Source: Progne subis subis
Lineage: Eukaryota > Chordata > Aves > Passeriformes > Hirundinidae
Assembly (NCBI GenBank): GCA_022316685.1
Contig: JAKJHU010000140.1
Coordinates: 620,001-684,000 of the forward strand
Direction of reading: 5' to 3'
Length of the DNA: 64,000 bases
A program made the position numbers and the translations under genes. Shown here in pieces: positions 47,601-59,600 of this stretch (position 1 is the first letter of the stretch; each line of letters opens with the position of its first letter). The notes beneath the pieces are model-generated. The model worked only from the letters and a program-made list of their open reading frames with translations. It was not told the DNA's origin and ran no database searches.

Positions 47601-50600
47601 ACATTTTAAAAATGCACGACTCAGAGGCAAAGGATTTTTCATCTCAAAGAACAGTGATATTTTCTTAATTCTTCACTAGTGCAGAAGGCTTCTTCTCATC
47701 TTTCTCTGTTCAAACATCTTACAAGATCACTAAATTATGGTTTCTGGTTTAATATTCACTCAGTAAATCACAAATACCTTTGCTCAAAAGAAATCCACAA
47801 GTCATCTCCCCAATTCATATTGTCCATGATTTAAAGGAGTACTTTAGCATATCCATATTACAGTTTGTTACCACAACTTGTAGGAAATTTCAGGCTAGAA
47901 CTAAGGCAACCTGCCATCTCTTTCACCTCAGGGGTCACTCTTCTTTCACTGACTTAGATATCTTCATATTGTCTCTTTACATATCTCTAATTTGGCCTTT
48001 GTTATCTTTCTCTGAGAAGGGTTAGAACTTTAAAAGCGTCATCTGTGTCAGGTAAAAGTTAAATTTGCTCGGGCCTGCAGCAGTCACATGATCTCTGCTG
48101 AGCTGCAGCTCTGGCTGCAGGACTGTAGAGACGCAAAGCCGTGCTGATGGGGGAGGCTGGTGGATGTCCTCCTTTCCACCCCTCAGTCTCATTTAGGGTG
48201 GCTCAGCTCAGGGTTGTTATAAAGCTGCAGGTTTTCTTTCTCTGCTGCCAGCTGCCATCAGGCCTGGCCATGCTTGGCCCCCTCCGTTGTGGCCCTGGGC
48301 ACGTGGCCAGCACTGCCGAGCTGCAGCCTTCCCTCTCCCCCACCAGCAGCTGGGAGAAAGGGGCTCAGCCAGGGGAAAGGGGGCTCAGCCAGGGAAAAGG
48401 GGGCTCAGCCAGGTGAAAGGGGGCTCAGCCAGGGAAAAGGGGGCTCAGCCGGGGGGGAAAGGGGGCTCAGCTGGGGGGGAAAGGGGGCTCAGCCAGGGAA
48501 AAGGGGGCTCAGCCAGGTGAAAGGGGGCTCAGCCAGGGAAAAGGGGGCTCAGCCGGGGGGGAAAGGGGGCTCAGCTGGGGGGGAAAGGGGGCTCAGCCAG
48601 GGGGGAAAGGGGGCTCAGCCGGGGGGGAAAGGGGGCTCAGCCAGAGGGGAAAGGGGGCTCAGCTGGGGGGGGAAAGGGGGCTCAGCCAGGGGAAAGGGGG
48701 CTCAGCTGGGGGGAAAAGGGGGCTCAGCCAGGGGAAAGGGGGCTCAGCCGGCCCGGACTGTTCCCCGTGCCGGCAGCGGCTCCTGGAGGCCTGGCCAGGC
48801 CCAGCCCAGCTGCCCAAGGGCAGCGGGGCCTGAGCCAGCCCCCACTGCTGCCCACAATGTTACTTGGTGGCTGGCCTAGAAGGAAGAGAGCTCCCCAGGC
48901 TTCCTGGGCTGATTTTATGCTTGTGTGACCCAGAAGTGTATCCCCATATTTAATTGGCTACTCTGGCCGTCCATCTTGAAAGCCATTCACCATTTGTCTT
49001 TTATTGTCTGTGCTAAACTAACACAATGAGTCAAACTTCCAGCCTGGATGGGCAAGGAGGTTTCAGAGGAACTTGGGAATAAAAGGAGGATGTATCATCT
49101 TTGGAAGGAGGGTCAGGTTTCTCAGGTAGTATTTAAGGGGGCTGCTAGAGCATGTAGAAAAATTTAGGGAGGCCAGAGTTCTATTTGAACTTAAATTGGC
49201 AACTTTTGTAAAGGATAATAAAAAAAGTTTCTTACAAATATATTAATGGTAAAAAGAAGGGTAAGACCAACCTTTGTTCCTTATTGGATGAGGGAGGAAA
49301 CTTAGTTACTGAACATGAGGAGAAGGCAGAAGAGCTTAATGCCTTCTTTTCCTCAGTCTTTAGTGGGAAGACAGCTTGTCCTCAGGACAACTGTCCTCCT
49401 GGGCTGGAAGATGGTGTCAGGGAGCACAATGGTCCATCCCCCTGTTTTCCAAGAGAACTGCTGAGACACTTGGATGTTCATAAATCTATAGGCCCAGATG
49501 GGATCCATCCCAGGGTGATGAGGGAGCTGGTGAATGAGCTTGTAAAGCCACTCTCCATCATTTACCATCAGTCTTGGCTCACTGGCGAAGTTCGAGATGA
49601 CTGGAAGCTGGCCAATGTGACACCCATTCACAAAAAGGGTGGGAGGGAGGATCCTAGTAATTATAGACCAGTCAGCCTGACCTGAGTACCCAGTAAGGTC
49701 ATGGAGCAGTTTATGCTGAGTATCATCACACAGAATTTATAGAATGGCCAGGGCCTCAGGCCCAGCCAGCATGGCTTTAGGAGAGGTAGGTCATGTTTGA
49801 CCAACCTGATCTCCTTTTATGACCAGGTGACCTGCCTGGTGGATGCAGGAAAGACTGTGGATGTTTTCTGTTTGGACTTCAGCAAGGCTTTTGACACTGC
49901 CTCCCACAGCACACTCCTGGATAAGCTGGCAGCTCGTGGCTTGGACAGGAGCACTCTTTGCTGGGTTAGGAACTGGCTGGATGGCCGGGCCCAGAGAGTG
50001 GTGGTGAGCGGTGCTGCATCCAGCTGATGGCCAGTCACCAGTGGTGTCCCTCAGGGGTCTGTGCTGGGGCCAGTTCTGTTCAATATTTTTATTGATGACA
50101 TGGATGAAGGTATTGAGTCTTTCATTAGTAAATTTGCAGATGACACTAAGCTGGGAGCGTGTGTCAATCTGTTAGAAGGTAGGATGGCTCTGCAGAGAGA
50201 CATGGAATGATTGGATGAATGGGCAGAGTCTAATAGGGTGAAGTTTAAGAAGTCCAAGTGCCAAGTCCTGCACTTTGGCCACAATAACCCCCTGCAAAAT
50301 TACAGGCAGGGGAAAGTGTGGCTGGACAGTGCCCAGGAGGAAAGGGACCTGGGGTACTGGTGCCAGCAGCTGAACATGAGCCAGCAGTGTGCCCAGGTGG
50401 CCAAGAGCGCTGATGGCACCTGGCCTGGATCAGGAATGGGGTGGCCAGCAGGAGCAGGGAGGTGACTCTTCCCCTGTACTCAGCACTGGTGAGGCCACAC
50501 CTCGAGTGCTGTGTGCAGTTCTGGGCCCCTCAGTTTTGGTAGGATGTTGAGACGCTTGAGTGCATGCAGAGGAGGCAACGAGGCTGGTGAAGGGTTTGGA

Positions 50601-53600
50601 GCACAAACCCTGTGAGGAACGACTGAGGGAGCTGGGGTTGTTCAGCCTGGAGAAAAGGATACTCAGAAGTGACCTTATCACTCTCTACAATTTCCTGAAG
50701 GGTGGTTTTAGACAGCTGGGGGTTGGTCTCTTTCTCCAGGCAGCAACTGACAGAACAAGAGGACACAGTCTCAGGCTGCACCAAGGGAAATATAGGTTGG
50801 ATATTAGGAAAAAGTTTTTCACCGAAAGAGTAATAAAGGACTGGAATAGTCTGCCTGGGGAGGTGGTGGGGTCTCCATCCCTGGATGTGTTTGAAAAAAG
50901 ACTGGATGTGGTACCATAGTCTAGTTGAGGTGTTAGGGCATGGGTTGGACTCGATGATCTTGGAGGTCTCTTCTAAACTAGACATTCTGTGATTCTGTGA
51001 TTTTACAAACTGTGAGTTTGAGTGTTGAGATTTTGGCGTGTCTTCATTGAAGACCAAAAGCTGGGTAGTTGTAAAAGTAAAGTCTTTCATTGCATGGCTA
51101 AATCAGCCTCATGAAGGTGGAGTTGTTACAGTCTGTGCCAGCCAAGTCCCTATATCCCAAGCAGCAGTGGTAGCATCTTAACAGCAGCAAGCATATCCCC
51201 TCAGCATGAGCATTTTTTTGTTCTCAAAGCAGTGCATTTTTATTCTATTTTTAGCCAATCAGGCTTAAAACCAATTTTTCTATGATGGTGCTGGACCTAT
51301 CCTAAGCTAAAATTGATTTACGTTAATATTCGTAAATTTTTACACAAATTCTATGCCTATGACTCTATGTGTTCTATCTAGGAATTTTCAGCAAGGCTAC
51401 ATTATTTTTGTTATGACTAGAATTTTACTGACTTTGCAAAAGGCAATACTACTGAACTTTAAACTAAGTATTAGGTCTTTTTCTTACTGACACAGGCTCT
51501 TATCTCAATCTCAATTTATTTAAAACTAAACTTTCATTTCTACTTCATGTCTGGGTGGATTTATATATCTTAATTTCTCAGAAGGTCTTAACTCAGTCCT
51601 TACGTTTTTGGACACTCCTGGGCCTGTGTAAATGGGGCCCAAGGGGATTTGTACCCCAACATTTGAGGTCAGTAATAGTTTTCCATCTTTATTTGCCCTT
51701 ACAAAGGGAACTCTTACCTCATGTATTTCCCTGACATTTGCACATACCTGTCTTTAGAGCCTGTTCTTCCCATAGACCTAGTGTACTGTGTTGAGGCCAG
51801 TGGGATATTCCCCTGATTTGGGTCTCATCTCAAACCTACAAACACTTTAGAGCCTCAAGTGCTTCTTTATGGCTTGAAAACAGTATGATTCACCCAAACA
51901 TGTCTCATAAAGGTCTCTGTAATGTAATTACATGCTCTGCTTTGAGCATTTCCTAGCTGTCTGTTTCAGTAGAATTGTGGAAAGTTGCAGGTAACCCCCT
52001 TAACTTTGTTTTTAATTTGGATATGTACCAGTTCTCTGCTGGATTTCAGACTGATGCTTGAGATATATGTGATTATTTTATCCATGGGTGTTGTGTGAAA
52101 TTTGGGGTTATACTGTTATTTAACACACATACACACAAAGTTTCCCTGAACAAATGTTTACACTCTCACTTGCATTTCCTGTGTTTGGCAGCCAGGATGG
52201 AATTTTCCATTGTTCTTGGATTTTTTCTCCTTGACTCAGGAAATACCTTTTTCTTTGGTTTGTGGGCATTTTTTTGCTGCTGACGAGAGATTCTTCATGC
52301 TGGAGACTTGACACATATGAAATTATCAGCAGTGCCACACTGCTGCTGCTGTCCCATAAGCAGGAATAGTCACTGCTGGTGCTGCTCCTTTCCTTTTGAC
52401 AAGGGTGCAAAGGCTGTGATTCTGGACAGTGGGAAGGAGTTGTCCACGTACGCTTATCCTGGTGTCTGGCTGACAATAAATAAGTGTATTTCCAATAAAG
52501 ATGAGACCTTGCACTCCTGAGCATTGCTGCACATCAAGGCTTATCTCCCTACCTGCAGGTACAGTGCTTGTGATATTATAAACAAAAGGAAGGGGGAACA
52601 ATGTGAGACAATTAGAATCCATGTTAGAATTCGTTCTCCGTTTCCTCAGAAATAGTGGAAGTCAAGCACTTTCCTTTACCCCTGTTGCATCTCTGTGTTT
52701 GGCTCCCTTCCAGTCCTCACTGGACTGACCACATTTGCTGTTTCTCTTCTCCCCTAACAGCCCTTCTTCGGTGGCAGCACAAGCATTAATCAAATCTCGG
52801 GGAAGATTAAATGTGGAGAAGAAGTTCTAGCGAGTCTCACTGGACACTGGGTAACATTTGATAATCGAAGTTGCTGACGGGGTTCCAGGGAGGACTGGAA
52901 ACCCTTGGCAGGCTCTCTGCGCTGGAATGGGTGCTGGGAAGGGCCCTGCCCTGTTTCTTCCCACCAGCCCCAGGGGGTGCAGGAGAGCAGAGCCTGGGCC
53001 ACACCTCTCAAGGTACCTCTGGAGGTCATTTACACTTCAATAGTCCCATCCATCTGCTGTGTGAGTAACGCTGCACTCCCAGAGCCAGAGCTGAAGCTGA
53101 GAACAGTAGGGGGATTCTCCATCAAAGCCAATGGTTCTGTATTTAGGGTCTGAAGCTTAGGACAAGGACTGATGGCAGTGTGTATTAGATGTGATTGTGA
53201 AGATCTTGAGGCTGTCTTTTGTCTGGTGTGTTCAGTACTTCCCCAGTTAGATTGGGATCAGGGAAGAACTTAGAGGATTTTGAATTCATTATTTTCACAT
53301 CAAACTTTTATGGTAGAAGACAGTTACTACCCTGTTCATCGGCTGAAGGACAGAGACATCAATTTGGTGAAGGTGTTAGGTCGGAACAGTCAGCAGAGGA
53401 CATGGCACCTTTATGCACCAAGTATATACAAGTGATTAACTCAGAGCCACCCTCAAGCCAAAATCCAACAAGAATAAAGTTGCATAGTGAATGATGTAGT
53501 CTAATTTTGATTGGAAATCCTGGTACCTGAAACAAAAGCAATGAACCTTGGCTTTGGGCTGGACATTTGGGTGTTTCTCTGAGCAGCATTTGGGCATCTA

Positions 53601-56600
53601 CATCATCAGTACAGTTGCCCTATGCTCCCTTGCCAATCTATAGAAATTGCCATTTCTGAGACAAGATTTGTTTCATCTGAAGGAGGTATTTAAAGTAGGC
53701 CAGGTGAAATATGCCTGGATAAAGCCCTTCCTATAGTGAGGTCCTAACCTAATCCTAACCTTTGGTGCTGGACTTGTTCTGTCAGGCAGTCTGTCTTTTT
53801 ACATAAAAAGCTAATAACCATTTTGAAATTGGGGGATTTTCCCTTTCTAGGCATGTACAAGGATTTGCTCCATTCGGAGCTCCCTGTCCTGCAGGATGAG
53901 CCTTGCCAGTGGTGAGCTGTGCTGGGCTGTGGAGTACCTTGTCTGTGGTGGGTCCTGCCAACACCGCCTGTGAGAACCCATCATCCAGGGGCTCTCCTGA
54001 GCCGCAGGGTTGAGTGCTGCTCAGCTCCCAGCCTTCTGCTTATACACTCCTCCCTTGATCTTTGTCCTGGTTGTTTGTGGTGGACAAAACTGTAATGATG
54101 TATAAATGAAGTTAAATGGCTTTGGAATGGTGGCTCTGTAAGCTGCTGCTTTCAGCTGTGTGCTGGCTGTGCAGTGGGGTAGGGACAGTGTTGGTTCTCC
54201 TCCCTCCCCACTGGGAGTATTGGCCTGCTCTCCTGGCTTTTCTCTGACACCATCTAGTTCCCTGACAGAAATCTTTGCATCTGAATTATAAATTCTCTGC
54301 CTCAGGACCTGAAAACCCACCTGAATAAAGAAGGGAAGCAAATCCCAATGCTTCTCAGTCCTAGGGTCACAGCAGCAGCTGAGTGTTTGTATATATGCTT
54401 GTTAGGGAAGCATGTAGTGGTGCTTGATAATGCCTGCCTACCTTGTCCTGTCCACACTGGGGGCGTCTCTTAAGGACCTGGGGTCAGTCCTGGAGCTAGC
54501 ATATTGGAACATGGGAGAGGAAGTCCTGAGGGAGACTTTGGAAAAAGGAGCTGGGGATCTTGTTTATATGTGCTGGGTGGTAGGTGGGAGGAGCAGTGGT
54601 GAGAGAAGATATCTTAGGGCTTCTGTGGGCACTCAGGTCTGGGGACAAGACTTAATAGAAGGAACCAGTCCCTTTTTACTCTGATTAATGATAATTGCAG
54701 CCACTGTTTCTGGAAATGCCTTGCCTCATTCATTTCAGAAACTTTCAGGAAGTATTCAGTGAGATTTTGTCAGAGGAGGAAAGAAGCCTCCTAACCAACA
54801 GATATCCCATATCATAATCCAGGAGCAACTGTGATTTGTCAGGATTAATTTCTGCCTTGGTTTTTTGACTGTCATTAATTCATTTAATTTTCCTTCTCAG
54901 GATGGAGAAGTACATATGAATGAGCTGAAAAATGGGAACACAGAAATGTTCTGGAACCCAACCAGTGAAGTGCGAAGGCAGAGGCTGAAGCGCCACATTG
55001 TGCTTTTTGAGGAGCAGATGGACTTTGAGTCAGAGAGGTAGGGAGCTTGGGGAACATCTCACTACTGTTTCTCTCCTGGGAGCAGGGTTCTGATCAGCAG
55101 GCTCTTCCAATTCCTCAGCACAGTCCTGGAAAGGCAGTGACCTGCTTTGTCAGCACATATTACCTAGCCTTTCACATGTTTCTTTCCACTTATTAACTCT
55201 GGAATATTTCAGTGAAGTACAGCTCTGAAATAGACCTGGGCTGAGAAATCAGCTTAAAATAGCAAGCCCCCTGGACTCGAGAGATCTCTGTAATTGCTGA
55301 AGTGTTTTATGAAAGGGCATCATGATGTCATCCTGAGGTTGGATATCTTGTTAAGAAGGCTTATTTCAACCACAAGCTCTTAAAGTTGATGTAGGAGTTG
55401 TGGAATGTCCTGGCATCTGCAGAGCAGTACTTTGAACCACATAACAGGATTTTATGAATGAATGTAATTAAACAGACATTTAACCCTGCCTCATAATCTC
55501 AGCTGAGATCTCCAATGCAATCTGCACCAGGCTTTGTAGGGTGGTCTAGGTTGCCTAAAAATGTAGTTCTGGCACATAACTTAGTGTTGTGGTTTGACCC
55601 TGGCTGGATGCCAGGTACCCATGAAAGTCAGTCACTCTGCAGCTGGGCAGAGGAGAGAAAATTTAAGGGTTCATGACTTGAGATAAGGACTGTGAGAAAA
55701 TAGCCACCAGTTACCATCAAGGGCAAAACAAGCTCAACAATAAAATAAATTTATTGCTAAAAAATTCAGCCCAGGTTAGTGAGAAGAAAAGTAAGCCCCT
55801 AAAACCACCTTCCCCCCACCCCTCCCTCCTTCACAGCTCTACCTCTTCCCCCAGTAGCACAAGGAGACAGGAGGGTTTCAGTCAGTTCATCACCCATGGC
55901 TTCTCCTGCTGCTCATGGAGAGGAATCCTTCATTGCTGCAGTGTGGAGCCCCTCCCACAGGAGACAGTTCTCTGTTAACTTCTCCAACATGGCTCCATCT
56001 CACGAGCAGCAAATTGCTGCAATGTGAGTCCATCCCATGAACAGCAGTCCTCCCCAGACTGCTGTAGTGTGGGTCATTTTTCCACGGGGTCCTTCATGGA
56101 AGGCTGCTCGAGTGTGGGCTCCTCTCTCCATGGGCCTCCCACAGGGTCACATCTTCCACTTAGGCATTCACCAGCTTTGGTGTGAGTCTCCTCCATGGGC
56201 TACGAGTGGATCTCTGCATCGCTGTGGATCTCCATGAGCTGCAGGGTGACAGCCACTTCATCATGGTCCTTACCACAGGCTGCAAAGGAATCTGGGCTCT
56301 GGCACCAGAGGCACTTCCTCCCCCTCCTTCTGCACTGACCTTGGTGTCTGCAGGGCTGCTCCTCTCACATGTTCTCACCCTACTCTTCTCTAGTCACAAT
56401 TAAAACTCTGCCACAACTTTTCTTTTGATTTCTTCCTCAGCATGTTATCACAGAGGCATTACCACCATCCTAGCATTGGCCAGCAGCATGTCCATATTTG
56501 GAGCCATCAGGACTCTGCCAGATGTTGTGGAAGCTTCTGGAGCTTTTCACAGAAGCCACCTCTGTAGCACCCTTTTGCCAAAAACCAGGCCATGCAAACC

Positions 56601-59600
56601 CAATACACTTAGGAAATGGAAGGAATGAATAATGCACACTGTACAGTTGTTGAGCAAGAGCACTATATGTTGAGCTAAGTTACACGGAGCTGGCTGGCTT
56701 TAAACAAATTAGTTGTGCTTCTTCTGCACTCAGGTCAGGCAGCACCAGCCAACATCCCAAGCCAGCACATGCAGTTGCTGCCTGGCTCTGCATTACATTG
56801 TCCACTTCTCTGTGGACATGTGATTTTGGTGTTGCATCACATCACCCTAAAAAGTTTCCCCTTTCTATAGGTAAAGAAAGGGAATGCATGAAAATAAAAA
56901 CACATGAAGATTTAGTTTGGACAGCAGTGGGCATTATGGGCAATAAAGTCTGTATTTGTTACTTACAGAGCAGATTTGTTAACTCTGCAGAGCAGAGCAG
57001 ACTGCAGTAGATTTATCTCTTAATCTTCAGAAGATCCTTTTAAAGGAGAAGCTTGGTCTTGTGGGGAAAGAATTTCCAGTTCTCTGTTTACCAGAGTTTA
57101 TGGCCAGAGATGACTCCCTTTGCTGCATCAGAGATTAATAATGATACATGCATCTGAGGGAAGGCAGCAAAAGGGAAAGTTACAGGAATCCCTAACAGAC
57201 ATTCCACCAAACTCCTTATTGTGCTGACAGTTGCATGTATGAATTGTCATCTAATCCAGGTTATATTCTGCCTAAATTGCTTAGTCTTCCCTGTAGTGCT
57301 GAAAATCGTCTATTTTCACAATAGCTGGAGAATCTCTGAAGCTCATACTGTTGTGCAGCCCACCATGGAGTGTCTCATTGTCTCACACATGCAGCTCTTG
57401 ATGGAGTAATTTACCTTTGTCAAACAATTTTGTGCTGTCCCTCTAAGGCTCATAGAATTAGGGGACTCACTCTTTACACCACTGCATTCCTTAGGACAGG
57501 CTTTACACTACCACAGTATTTTCTCTGGCTCTTATTTCACTCCTCCCTCCCTGACTCTCATCACTGAGTTTCCTTCCTTTGTTTCTGGGAGAAAAGATCC
57601 ATACACAGATATAGGGATGTGACTTGCTAAAAATGAAAGGAAGGCATTGCTCTGCATTCAGTTAATTATCTAAGAGGCTGCATTTTTGGAAGTGTTGTGT
57701 TAATGTATAATGATAGAAATATAATGAAAGCTTCAGGATCGCTTTTAAATTAAGAGCTTCACAGCAAGCTCCAAATTAAATGCAGTAATGAATTCATCTT
57801 CTAAATGACAGACAGGTGTTCTGTGGAGCTGGAAATACTGGAACAGCCTAGATGTCCTGTGCACATTCTAAGCGCTAAAGCATACAGTAATGTTTTGGGA
57901 AGGCTAGCTGCTAGTCTCAGAAGTATTTCTAATGTGACGTGAAGATTAAAATGGTCTGATTAGAGGAACTGTGGAGAGGTTGATCACAGCTTGGCTATAG
58001 TAAAAAAAGAAAAGATTTTTCTCTGGTAGAAAGCAGATGCTCTCCCCAGGGCAGATGCCTGATAACAGCTCATATGACAGATGACATATCCTTTGGCAGC
58101 TGCAAAGAGGTGTAAGTGAAAACCTGTGTTCATGCTTGCAGCTTGTGAGCACGAGGACGTGCTTGTTGCTTGTGGATTGAATCTGCTTCCTACAGATCTG
58201 GTTATAAATCCTATATAGGAGGTGCACATACCACTAAAAGATATGCACATAAATTCATTTTCCAGTGCTTCTAAATTTTAAATATAAAGCCTTTGTGTTG
58301 GGGATAGACATTGGCACAAAAGGTTCCAAACAGAAATGCCTGAAAGGATGAGGCGCAGAACAGATTTCCATCAGTCACCTCTAAAGAGGCCGTGGATCCC
58401 AGTGAGTTGAGCACAACTTCCCTATGATTCAAACAGACAGCACTGAAGAATTTAATAATGGTTGTAGGTGATGTTATCTAAGAAAAAGCTCCTTCTGCAG
58501 GTCACTCATACAGCATTCAGTGTTGCCATTCTCAGTTCCTTTAATTTACAAGCTAAAACAGAGGCTGAACAATCCTGGTACAGTTCCGCTTGAGTATCAA
58601 TAGACCCGACAGGTTTCTTCTCTAAAGTTCCAGCTTGCAAAATACATGGTTGGTTCTAAGGTGGTTTAACTTCCTTCCCGGATTATTCCTAGGCTTTGGC
58701 AGCATGTTACCAGTGCAATAAACAAAGGTGATCAACACAAGGCGACGCAGGAGAAGTTTGTGCTGGAAGAGGAACAGAGGAACGCCGCCCGGGAGCGGAG
58801 GGAAAGCAGCACGGAATGGAAACCGCTGCTGTTCCGGCACGATGCTGGGACCAACGAATGGCACTACAAATATGAGGAGTGAGTGCTGGGCTTGGGGTTC
58901 CCAACACATCATGCTGCCTGAGTTTCCAGGGATGCAAGCAGGGCTACAGTCCTGCAGTTGGAGCCCTGCCATTCCCCAAAACTATGTCCAGAACTTGCCC
59001 TGTCTGAGCTCCATGTCATCACTAGAATACATATTCATGATACTAATTGGGATTGGCTGGAAATGGGAGGTTGGCAATGGAAAATTCGCAATGCCATTGA
59101 TATAAATTTTTATTGCTGCAATCAAGTGTGGAATCATTTAGCAGAGATTTTCTGCACTGTTCAGAGCAGAGTTAACAATTGTGCTCTCCTCCCCTGGGCA
59201 AGAAGGGCAAAGCCTCTGGAGACTGAACCCCCTCACCTATTGCAAGGAACTGTGAATGTGCAAGGAACTACCTGTTAGCCCTGTCACTGCATCTGGAAAG
59301 TCTTGGCTACTGTCAGGGCTGATTGACTACCCTGATGCATGTGGAATCAGTGTATTGGGCTTAACACACCTAATGTGGGATTCTTGCTTTTCTGATGAAT
59401 TTTTTTCATTTGATCTCAAAAGTCTAAGACCTTGGGATCCTTTGAATGACATTGCCCAATTTGAGAAGGATGGAATACTTCAGACACTGGAACGACACTT
59501 ATCCACAAGGATGTCAAATCACAAAGCAACATGCATAAAGAATCAAATTACACATCACAAGGTAAAAAACCTGTTTTGGGGAATATAATATTCTTTATGA

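Larger units (their letters stand above)
45661..52760 (+). other. OSBPL5: Intron 13 (7.1 kb), dense in mobile elements
   Basis: Unique AT-rich sequence occupies 45661 to about 46514. Then come the CR1 5' part (46515-47146), the TG...CA insertion (47147-49023), the CR1 3' part (49024-51003) and a solo LTR (51023-51661). Unique sequence resumes from 51668 to 52760. About 5.1 kb of 7.1 kb is mobile DNA, yet both splice sites look intact. Confidence 0.85.

Noticed and set aside
48274..48879. A 201-codon Gly/Ser/Lys/Gln-rich open frame that looks like a repetitive structural protein
   Set aside because: It is simply the G-rich minisatellite inside an LTR-like insertion. More than one frame is open across the array, and there is no promoter, splice or homology support.
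49284..50919. Intact reverse transcriptase gene or domesticated RT
   Set aside because: Several stop codons and frameshifts break the frame, the 5' end is truncated, and the CR1 tail follows. It is a dead LINE.
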